Assembly: GCA_030826005.1 (NCBI GenBank)
Contig: JAPJOW010000131.1
Coordinates: 1 to 11,843 of the forward strand
Length of the DNA: 11,843 nt
Direction of reading: 5' to 3'
Source of the DNA: Aliterella sp. RAGGC_92
GTDB taxonomy: Bacteria; Cyanobacteriota; Cyanobacteriia; Cyanobacteriales; Chroococcidiopsidaceae
In this document: piece by piece, positions 6,538 to 11,843 of the stretch
Position numbering within the stretch: the stretch's first letter is position 1
Layout of the letters: each line of letters starts with the position of its first letter
The notes under the pieces: generated by a model
Databases searched by the model: none
What the model saw: the letters and a program-made list of their open reading frames with translations, nothing else
Told to the model about the DNA's origin: nothing
Position numbers and translations under genes: made by a program

Positions 6538-7131
6538 CTAAGAAAGTGCCGAACGTCCTTGCTTGCCTAACTTAAAGAATACAAAATAAACTAAGCAGCC
6601 TACATAAAATATTAAACCCACCATACCCAAAAATCCTAAAAATCCTGGTTGGCTATTGGGGTGAAAATACTCTTTAAATAGTAAAGGTGGCTCTAGAAAA
6701 GCACGACAAAAAGAGTTTGAAACCGCCCTTGCCGAGATTGCACACTGTAAAAAGGGAGTAGTTGCGATCGCACCGATTGCACAATAAACCGATATCGCCC
6801 AGCGCCAAGCATTAAAAGTTATTGTCAGCGCGCCTGGAGAGCGATCGGCGATTTCTTCATTGAGATCGACCCAAAACCACAGCGAGATGGGAATTAAAAT
6901 GCGCGCCATTATGCCAGCAACAAAACCGACAGGAAATGCCGCAATTAGTAAGTAAACGGAGATTGCCAGCAAGCTAGATACCCGCCAGTAAATTGTCAGT
7001 AGGCGTTGGATCGCTTCGGCTTTTTGCGCTAATGCCCAAAGCAACAATATCAACGGCAAAATTACTGTGAATATGACAGCCAAGCGGTAGTCTGTCCAAA
7101 TTAAAGAGCGAAGCCAATTTTCAGCAAGCAT
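6538..7131 (-). CDS. DUF3177-like multi-pass membrane protein
   Basis: A 197-residue integral membrane protein of unknown function, which I assign to the cyanobacterial DUF3177 group from its overall appearance. Hydrophobic segments are visible at about residues 17-34, 48-68, 70-90, 112-132 and 165-187, separated by short loops, with the acidic-basic stretch VDLNEEIADRSPG between the third and fourth. I chose ATG 7131 (protein begins MLAENWLRSLIW) over an in-frame GTG at 7200, because the 23 extra codons would be read mostly through a palindromic repeat (7162-7198) giving an arginine-rich tail unlike the rest. No clear Shine-Dalgarno precedes 7131. It is followed after three bases by the 100-aa gene. 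There is no sequence clue to substrate or partner. Confidence 0.8.
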   Translation of the reverse strand: MLAENWLRSLIWTDYRLAVIFTVILPLILLLWALAQKAEAIQRLLTIYWRVSSLLAISVYLLIAAFPVGFVAGIMARILIPISLWFWVDLNEEIADRSPGALTITFNAWRWAISVYCAIGAIATTPFLQCAISARAVSNSFCRAFLEPPLLFKEYFHPNSQPGFLGFLGMVGLIFYVGCLVYFVFFKLGKQGRSALS

Positions 7132-7161
7132 AGGTTGAGGGAAATAAGCGTAATTACAAAA

Positions 7162-7198
7162 GCGCGATCGCCTTTGGCGCTGCGCGGAGCGCAATCGC
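7162..7198. repeat. GC-rich nested palindrome carrying HIP1, probable small dispersed repeat
   Basis: This 37-base GC-rich island stands out from its AT-rich surroundings. It begins with GCGCGATCGC (HIP1 at 7164-7171), contains CGCC-TTT-GGCG (7169-7179), then GCGCT-GCGCGG-AGCGC (7177-7192), and ends with ATCGC (7194-7198), which can pair with GCGAT (7164-7168). I recall GC-rich units of this style scattered through cyanobacterial genomes. It lies between the cp12 terminator and the DUF3177-like gene. Confidence 0.6.
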
Positions 7199-7200
7199 AC

Positions 7201-7246
7201 AAAAAAGCAACGAAGTACACTACTAAGCTTAGTGTCCTACGTTGCT
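7201..7246 (-). terminator. Intrinsic terminator of cp12
   Basis: On the minus strand a long hairpin (7246 to 7206) is followed directly by six T residues (7206 to 7201). The outer stem is AGCAACG/CGTTGCT and the inner stem ACACTA/TAGTGT, joined by two further pairs with two mismatches, giving 15 pairs in all. It lies 25 bases beyond the cp12 stop codon and is the clearest terminator in the window. The T-run on its other side is short, so it works best for cp12. Confidence 0.85.
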
Positions 7247-7270
7247 AAAAATTTAAGTAAGCTCTACTAC

Positions 7271-7492
7271 TTATTCTTCGTAAAGACGACATTCCGCAGC
7301 ATCGGGGTTGTCATCGCAGAATTGTTCTAAGGAATTTTTGGGTTTTACTTGGCGCTTGTGGGCTGCTTCTGCTTGCAATTCTTCTACCGCATCCCAAGCG
7401 GCGGCGCATTCTCCTGAAGTTTCACCTTTGGTATCGCAGACGGTACGGGCTTGGTCTCTTTCTTCTTCGATTTGTTGATTGATGTTGCTCAT
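7271..7492 (-). CDS. cp12: CP12, redox regulator of the Calvin cycle
   Basis: CP12 is a small, largely disordered protein that, when oxidised, bridges glyceraldehyde-3-phosphate dehydrogenase and phosphoribulokinase into an inactive complex in the dark. The 73-residue product has both cysteine pairs (C19/C29 and C59/C68) and the AWDAVEEL core motif (residues 31-38), with the expected acidic C-terminus ECRLYEE that binds GAPDH. The frame is open for 38 more codons upstream, but ATG 7492 (MSNINQQIEEERDQ) gives the family's normal length, and a TATACT -10 element at 7523-7528 lies inside the longer version. No Shine-Dalgarno precedes the ATG. A strong terminator follows, so it is a single-gene unit. 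Identification is very secure. Confidence 0.97.
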   Translation of the reverse strand: MSNINQQIEEERDQARTVCDTKGETSGECAAAWDAVEELQAEAAHKRQVKPKNSLEQFCDDNPDAAECRLYEE

Positions 7493-7804
7493 AAATTTTT
7501 TTGCAAATGTATTCTTGTCTCTAGTATAAGAAACCTTTGAGGTTGAAAGCTGCTCAGAGCGATATAGCGTCAAAGATATTGTTTGCTTACTTTTAAAGGC
7601 TAACACGCACTAATTTAGTTTTCTCCTTCATGGGTTCTTAATTTATAGCAATACAGGCAACTATACTGTAGTTTCTAGGTTGGTGTAGATGTTTTAACAA
7701 ACTGATTGAATGTAGAAGTCTAGCTAATAGCTGATGCTATTTTGGCAAGCAATAATCGATCTTAGTTAGATATGTTGGTGATAACACCAGGCGCGGTATA
7801 ACTC
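7493..7804. other. 312-base spacer between divergent cp12 and FIST genes
   Basis: No gene or RNA gene is seen. It holds the cp12 -10 element, a near-palindrome AACTATACTGTAGTT (7659-7673) that includes another TATACT on the plus strand, and a short inverted repeat TGGTG-ATAA-CACCA about 20 bases before the FIST ATG that might be an operator or leader hairpin. A firm plus-strand promoter could not be fixed. Confidence 0.6.
7523..7528 (-). promoter_or_regulatory. Candidate -10 element for cp12
   Basis: TATACT on the minus strand lies 31 bases upstream of the cp12 ATG and would give a leader of about 20-25 bases. No good TTGACA-like -35 is present at the normal distance (AGCTTT at 17 bases, TTTCAA at 14), so activation by another factor is possible. 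The call is based on motif and position only. Confidence 0.4.
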
Positions 7805-9013
7805 ATGACAAAAATGCAGTGGGCAAATGCCCTATCAACTCATCCCTCTTTAGAATCTGCGGTGGCGGAGGTGGTAGAGGGTGCTACTACTGAATTGCAA
7901 GCACCCGCCGATTTAGCCATAGTGTTTATTTCGGCAGCTTTTACTAGCGACTATCCCCGTTTGCTGCCTTTGTTGCAAGCAAAGCTAACAGATATTAAGG
8001 TGTTAATTGGCTGTGGCGGGGGAGGAATTGTCGGCGTGTCTCCTGGGGGAGAAGTGCAAGAATTAGAAGATGTCCCAGCTTTAAGTTTGAGCCTAGCACA
8101 CTTGCCAGATGTGGAGATTCAGGCATTTCATATTGTGCCGGAAGAATTGCCCGATCTTGATAGTCCGCCGCAGGCTTGGGTAGATTTGATTGGAGTAGAA
8201 CCCGATTGCTCCCCACAATTTATTTTATTATCCGATCCGTTTTCTAGTAAAATTAACGATTTATTGCAAGGACTAGATTTTGCCTATCCGGGTTCTGTAA
8301 CTGTAGGCGGATTGGCTAGTGGGGGTTCAAATCCAGGTCTTACGGGCTTATTTTGCAACGAATTTCTTTACCGCGAAGGAACTATTGGGGTAGCTTTAAG
8401 CGGCAACATTGTTTTAGAAACGATTGTAGCTCAAGGATGCCGACCGATTGGTAAGCCGTATCAAGTAAGTTCGAGCGATCGCAATATTATTTTAGAATTA
8501 GATGAAAAACCGCCTTTAGCCCAGTTGCGGCAACTAATTGAAAGCTTGAATGAAGAAGACCAACGCCTAGCGCAAACGGCTTTATTTATTGGCGTGACGC
8601 GGGACGAATTTAAACAAGATTTAGAACAGGGAGACTTTTTAATTCGCAACTTGTTAGGAGTAGATCCGAATGTAGGGGCGATCGCTATTGGCGATCGCAT
8701 TCGTCCGGGTCAACGGATTCAATTCCACCTCCGCGATGCTCAAACTTCGGCGGAAGACTTAGAATGGTGGCTGCAAAAGTATCAAAAATCTAGCCAAACC
8801 CAGCCAAAAGAAGCCGGCGCTTTGATGTTTTCTTGTTTGGGAAGGGGTGAGGGGTTGTATGGAAAGCCAAATTTTGATTCTGGTTTATTTCAAAGCTATT
8901 TGAACGATGTTCCGTTAGGTGGTTTTTTCTGTAGTGGTGAAATTGGCCCGGTTAGTGGCAACACCTTTTTACATGGTTACACTTCGGTATTTGGGATCTG
9001 TCGTCAACCTTAA
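7805..9013 (+). CDS. FIST-domain protein (FIST_N plus FIST_C), putative small-ligand sensor
   Basis: FIST domains are predicted ligand-binding sensor modules, suggested in the original description to bind small molecules such as amino acids. This 402-residue protein consists only of the N-terminal FIST domain (about 35-230, with the glycine-rich loop GCGGGGIVG at 69-77 and PGSVTVGGLASGG at 162-174) and the C-terminal FIST_C domain (about 236-385, with IRNLLGVDPNVGAIAIGD and the LGGFFCSGEIGP motif at 371-382). It has no membrane segment, kinase, cyclase or DNA-binding part, so any output must go through a partner. ATG 7805 is used here; ATG 7814 (MQWANAL) fits equally well and no strong Shine-Dalgarno decides. 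trmB follows after 16 bases, pointing to one transcript. Family assignment is secure; ligand and role are unknown. Confidence 0.9.
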   Translation: MTKMQWANALSTHPSLESAVAEVVEGATTELQAPADLAIVFISAAFTSDYPRLLPLLQAKLTDIKVLIGCGGGGIVGVSPGGEVQELEDVPALSLSLAHLPDVEIQAFHIVPEELPDLDSPPQAWVDLIGVEPDCSPQFILLSDPFSSKINDLLQGLDFAYPGSVTVGGLASGGSNPGLTGLFCNEFLYREGTIGVALSGNIVLETIVAQGCRPIGKPYQVSSSDRNIILELDEKPPLAQLRQLIESLNEEDQRLAQTALFIGVTRDEFKQDLEQGDFLIRNLLGVDPNVGAIAIGDRIRPGQRIQFHLRDAQTSAEDLEWWLQKYQKSSQTQPKEAGALMFSCLGRGEGLYGKPNFDSGLFQSYLNDVPLGGFFCSGEIGPVSGNTFLHGYTSVFGICRQP

Positions 9014-9016
9014 AAC

Positions 9017-9022
9017 GAGGAG
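9017..9022 (+). promoter_or_regulatory. Strong ribosome binding site deciding the TTG start of trmB
   Basis: GAGGAG lies seven bases before TTG 9030 and is the best Shine-Dalgarno match in the window. It sits wholly within the 16-base gap after the FIST stop codon, which supports independent re-initiation for trmB on a shared mRNA. Confidence 0.8.
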
Positions 9023-9029
9023 TTTTTAA

Positions 9030-9665
9030 TTGTCACCTGTTCGAGTCCGCCAGCACGTTAACCCGTTAGCAATTAAGTATATAAAGCCAATTAATCCGCT
9101 TAATTGGCAACAAATTTATCAAAACTCTACTCAACCGCTACATTTAGATATTGGCTGCGCTAGGGGGCAGTTTTTGCTAGAAATGGCACAATTAGAACCT
9201 AGTTGGAATTATTTGGGGTTAGAAATCCGCGAAGTTTTAGTAGATGAGGCGATTTTAACTACTCGCAAACTAAACTTAACTAATTTGCATTATCTATTTT
9301 GCAATGTCAATAATCCGCTTGCACCTTTACTCAAATCTCTTTCCTCAGGCACGTTACAGCGCGTTACGATTCAGTTTCCCGATCCTTGGTTCAAAAATCG
9401 TCATGCGAAAAGAAGGCTGTTGCAGCCGCAATTAGTGGCAGAATTAGCAACTTATTTAGCTAAGGGTGGGATGGTGTTTCTGCAATCGGATATCGAGGGA
9501 TTGTTATTAGAAATGCGCGATCGCTTTGCACTCCACCCAGACTTTACTTTACAAAGCCCAGAACCCTTGCTAACACCTAATCCTTTGCCTGTTGCTACCG
9601 AAAGAGAACAAACAACTTTAGCGCGTAACGAACCTGTTTACCGGGCGATATTTACGCGCGTTTAA
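9030..9665 (+). CDS. trmB: tRNA (guanine-46-N7)-methyltransferase TrmB
   Basis: TrmB transfers a methyl group from S-adenosylmethionine to N7 of G46 in the variable loop of a subset of tRNAs. The 211-residue protein has the Rossmann SAM-binding motif LDIGCARG (39-46), the acidic strand-2 end LGLEIR (62-67), the family motif FPDPW (116-120) followed by the basic KNRHAKRR (122-129), the LQSDIE strand (151-156) and a C-terminal TERE (190-193). The start is TTG at 9030: it gives the expected VRVRQHVNPL N-terminus and has GAGGAG seven bases upstream. It follows the FIST gene by 16 bases and is probably cotranscribed. Its stop codon overlaps the stop of the opposite-strand glycosyltransferase by four bases, leaving no room for a terminator. 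All expected motifs are intact. Confidence 0.96.
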   Translation: MSPVRVRQHVNPLAIKYIKPINPLNWQQIYQNSTQPLHLDIGCARGQFLLEMAQLEPSWNYLGLEIREVLVDEAILTTRKLNLTNLHYLFCNVNNPLAPLLKSLSSGTLQRVTIQFPDPWFKNRHAKRRLLQPQLVAELATYLAKGGMVFLQSDIEGLLLEMRDRFALHPDFTLQSPEPLLTPNPLPVATEREQTTLARNEPVYRAIFTRV

Positions 9666-11167
9666 ATCCAATTAGGCAGTAATTGCTTTATCCATAGCGG
9701 TAGCTGGGCAGAATTAAAGTAAGGTAAACGCCAGCGATATTCTGTCAAAGATAACGGTAAACCTAAATAAACGGGCATCCAAAATACAAAAGCTAAAAGA
9801 ATCAATAAAATAGTTGTTAAACCTAGTATCCGTACTGGCGAACGGTAGCTTTGCAACCAATTACTGACAAAATGCGCGATCGCCAGCCCCGAAAATACCG
9901 AAGCGCCCATATAGTGATAAATAAACGTACAGCGCGTTACGGGTATCCAAGGCAGCAAGTTAGCCAGCCAATTGAGAACTAGATACAACATAATCCAATT
10001 ATCGGTAACTTGGCGATCGCTGATTTGAGAAAATAGGCTAAATTTTTGCGTAGACCAACTATGGCGCAACACTAGCCACAGCATATAAAAAATTGCGGCG
10101 GTAGACAGCCACCACAACACCGGATTGCCCATTGCATGAACGTCATAAATTACCTTGGCGGCGGTTGTAGGTAACGGCGGGGTATCAAAAACCAATGGTT
10201 GAGTGGTACTAGCTGCGGTGCGATAAAAGTACGCTACAGGACGCAACATTAATAACCAAGTGTACCAATCAGAACAGTACGGATGCACTTTTGCCCCATC
10301 GCCAATTCTTTCGTGATAAGACAAAATTTTTATCTGCATCTCCCAAAAGTTGGGAGTGGGGTTTTGTTGCAGGTGAGGAATCCAAGCTAGGCTGTAAATG
10401 GCAACGGGAATAATTGCTAAGTAAATTAAAATGTGTCCTATCTTAAGCTGAGTTAGGTTTTGCAGAGGTGTAGTATTTTGGCGACTTGTATAAGCATTTT
10501 TGAGCGGATTTAGCCATTTAATCGCCCAAGCAGCTAACCAAAGAAAATAAATTCCCAGCAAAAACCATAAACCATTCCACTTAATTGCGGCAGATGCACC
10601 AAACCACACCCCAGCGAGGGCTAAATAGAGGCTGCGTTGGATATTATGTGTTTTGAGTCCTAATAGTAAAAATAATTGCCCTAGTAGCCCAAAAATGACC
10701 AGATAGATATTATTTAGGGCGTAGCGGGACTCTACTAAAAATAAACCATCGGCGGCGGCAAATAAAGCGGCAATTAGGGCGTAACTTCGGCGTAAACTAA
10801 TTTGATAGGCGATCGCCGCTATAACTAAAGGAATAAACGATCCGGTAAAAGCATTAATCCAACGGTAACTCCAAGTAGAACGCAACGAACCAGTTAGCGT
10901 ATTAACGTTGTCTTGTCCGATGGGAAGATGGCTGCCAATCCAAATTCCGATCGCGATAATATACTGACTTAAAGGTGGATGAGCGTTGAAAAACTTGGTA
11001 TTGGTAAGATAGTTGTTGGCAAACTTGGCGTAGTAAACTTCATCAAATACAAAGGTATTAAAGCGCCCTAAGCCCCAAAATCTCAGGAATACGGAGAGTA
11101 AAAATACCACCGCTAAACTAATCCAAAACCAGGGAATTGAGTTAGGACGCTTGTTCGATGCAAACAT
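9662..11167 (-). CDS. PMT-family (GT39-like) polyprenyl-phosphate-dependent glycosyltransferase
   Basis: A 501-residue multi-pass membrane protein of the protein O-mannosyltransferase superfamily, which transfers a sugar from a lipid-phosphate carrier to an acceptor on the outer face of the cytoplasmic membrane. The first helix (about 13-30) is followed by the loop with the catalytic DE pair (FDEVYYAKF, D42-E43) and the conserved HPPL (63-66) of the first external loop; SYRWINAFTGS (about 98-109) is also typical. About ten further hydrophobic segments follow, and the C-terminal third with HYMGAS resembles the PMT_4TMC region. ATG 11167 gives a short basic N-terminus before helix 1; the Shine-Dalgarno is weak. 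It lies 34 bases after ppsA on the same strand, so they may be cotranscribed. Acceptor and sugar are unknown; protein or glycan modification is inferred. Confidence 0.88.
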   Translation of the reverse strand: MFASNKRPNSIPWFWISLAVVFLLSVFLRFWGLGRFNTFVFDEVYYAKFANNYLTNTKFFNAHPPLSQYIIAIGIWIGSHLPIGQDNVNTLTGSLRSTWSYRWINAFTGSFIPLVIAAIAYQISLRRSYALIAALFAAADGLFLVESRYALNNIYLVIFGLLGQLFLLLGLKTHNIQRSLYLALAGVWFGASAAIKWNGLWFLLGIYFLWLAAWAIKWLNPLKNAYTSRQNTTPLQNLTQLKIGHILIYLAIIPVAIYSLAWIPHLQQNPTPNFWEMQIKILSYHERIGDGAKVHPYCSDWYTWLLMLRPVAYFYRTAASTTQPLVFDTPPLPTTAAKVIYDVHAMGNPVLWWLSTAAIFYMLWLVLRHSWSTQKFSLFSQISDRQVTDNWIMLYLVLNWLANLLPWIPVTRCTFIYHYMGASVFSGLAIAHFVSNWLQSYRSPVRILGLTTILLILLAFVFWMPVYLGLPLSLTEYRWRLPYFNSAQLPLWIKQLLPNWI

Positions 11168-11201
11168 ATTACAAGGATTCTTAGCTCAAAGGATATTCAA
11201 A

Positions 11202-11843
11202 CTAAGATACCTTTTCTGCGTCCGCTACTATCAGCAAAGTCTTGAGTACCGAGTCAGGATTGAGACTAATAGAGTCGATACCTTGCTCTACTAAGAACTT
11301 AGCAAACTCTGGGTAATCGCTGGGTGCTTGACCGCAAATGCCAATTTTGCGATGATTTTTCTTAGCTGATGCGATCGCCATTTGTACCATTCGCTTTACT
11401 CCCTGGTTGCGTTCGTCAAATAAATGCGAAACTAATGCCGAATCTCGATCTAACCCTAATGTTAGTTGCGTTAGATCGTTAGAGCCAATCGAAAAGCCAT
11501 CAAATACTTGACTAAATTCGTCTGCCATAATTACATTACTTGGCAATTCGCACATTACATAAACTTCTAGCCCATTAACACCCCTTTCTAAGCCGTGTTT
11601 TGCCATCTCTGCAATTACTCGCTTACCTTCATCGGGGGTACGACAAAAAGGAATCATTGGGATAACGTTGATTAAACCCATTTCATCCCGTACTCGCTTT
11701 AAGGCGTGACATTCTAGCGCGTAAGCTTCGCGGTAACGTTCATCATAATAGCGACTTGCACCCCGCCAACCCAGCATTGGGTTTTCTTCTTTGGGTTCAA
11801 ATTGTTTTCCCCCCAATAAATTAGCGTATTCGTTGGTTTTAAA
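11202..11843 (-). CDS. ppsA: Phosphoenolpyruvate synthase, C-terminal part (5'-truncated by window edge)
   Basis: PpsA converts pyruvate, ATP and water into phosphoenolpyruvate, AMP and phosphate. Only the last ~213 codons are here: the frame stays open to the window end (KTNEYANLLGG precedes the first internal TTG), so the swivelling phosphohistidine domain and the ATP-binding domain lie outside. What remains is the PEP/pyruvate-binding TIM barrel, with ENPMLGWRGASRYY, the CRTPDEG and IGSNDLTQLTLGLDRDS motifs, and the catalytic cysteine in GICGQAPSD (codon 11334-11336). The end of the protein (SLNPDSVLKTL) matches the family, so the C-terminus is complete. No terminator is visible before the PMT-family gene 34 bases downstream. 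Pyruvate phosphate dikinase is related, but the GLDRDS-type motif and the C-terminus fit PpsA better. Confidence 0.93.
   Translation of the reverse strand, partial: FKTNEYANLLGGKQFEPKEENPMLGWRGASRYYDERYREAYALECHALKRVRDEMGLINVIPMIPFCRTPDEGKRVIAEMAKHGLERGVNGLEVYVMCELPSNVIMADEFSQVFDGFSIGSNDLTQLTLGLDRDSALVSHLFDERNQGVKRMVQMAIASAKKNHRKIGICGQAPSDYPEFAKFLVEQGIDSISLNPDSVLKTLLIVADAEKVS

Noticed and set aside
7132..7200. GTG 7200 as start of the DUF3177-like gene
   Set aside because: The added residues are encoded largely by a palindromic repeat and are arginine-rich, unlike a membrane protein start of this family; ATG 7131 is preferred.
7493..7606. A 38-residue N-terminal extension of CP12 starting at 7606
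   Set aside because: It would make CP12 much longer than its family, its residues do not look like CP12, and it covers the likely -10 element; ATG 7492 gives the normal 73 residues.
11814..11816. TTG 11816 as the ppsA start
   Set aside because: The preceding nine codons continue the PpsA sequence (KTNEYAN) to the window edge, so the gene is truncated by the window.

Overview
The window looks like ordinary chromosomal DNA from a cyanobacterium. The evidence is the presence of a CP12 Calvin-cycle regulator, a DUF3177-type membrane protein, a cyanobacterial-style GlmM with an N-terminal extension, and many copies of the HIP1 octamer GCGATCGC (17 counted by eye). The base composition is AT-rich. 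I cannot name the genus. I see no rRNA, tRNA, insertion sequence, phage gene or CRISPR array.

Layout, left to right. (1) 1-1860 (+): a membrane-bound CHASE4-PAS-GGDEF diguanylate cyclase, cut at its 5' end by the window edge. (2) 1958-2701 (-): SfsA, a nuclease-like protein, with a CRISPR-repeat-like palindrome over its ribosome binding site. (3) 2702-3229: a 528-base AT-rich spacer between divergent genes, holding several palindromes but no gene. (4) 3230-4588 (+): a secreted clan GH-A-like glycoside hydrolase. (5) 4586-4625: an 18-bp perfect stem-loop between this gene and the convergent glmM. (6) 4630-6078 (-): glmM, phosphoglucosamine mutase. (7) 6232-7131 (-): a tightly coupled pair, a DUF3177-like membrane protein followed by a 100-aa conserved-looking protein. 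(8) 7271-7492 (-): cp12 with a clear intrinsic terminator. (9) 7805-9665 (+): a FIST-domain protein and trmB in one apparent operon. (10) 9662-11167 (-): a PMT-family glycosyltransferase whose stop codon overlaps that of trmB. (11) 11202-11843 (-): the C-terminal part of phosphoenolpyruvate synthase, 5'-truncated by the window edge.

Functionally this is a mix of housekeeping and signalling: c-di-GMP synthesis, cell-wall precursor supply (GlmM), surface or envelope glycan work (glycoside hydrolase, PMT transferase), carbon metabolism control (CP12, PpsA) and tRNA modification (TrmB). The genes do not form one pathway. The best-supported functional pairings are FIST-trmB and DUF3177-hypothetical, both from spacing.

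I did not find a convincing new multi-gene system. The most interesting signals are the solitary CRISPR-repeat-like element at sfsA, stem-loops built into stop codons, the FIST-trmB pairing, an unusual start-codon situation in the glycoside hydrolase gene, and a 2.4-kb stretch without HIP1.
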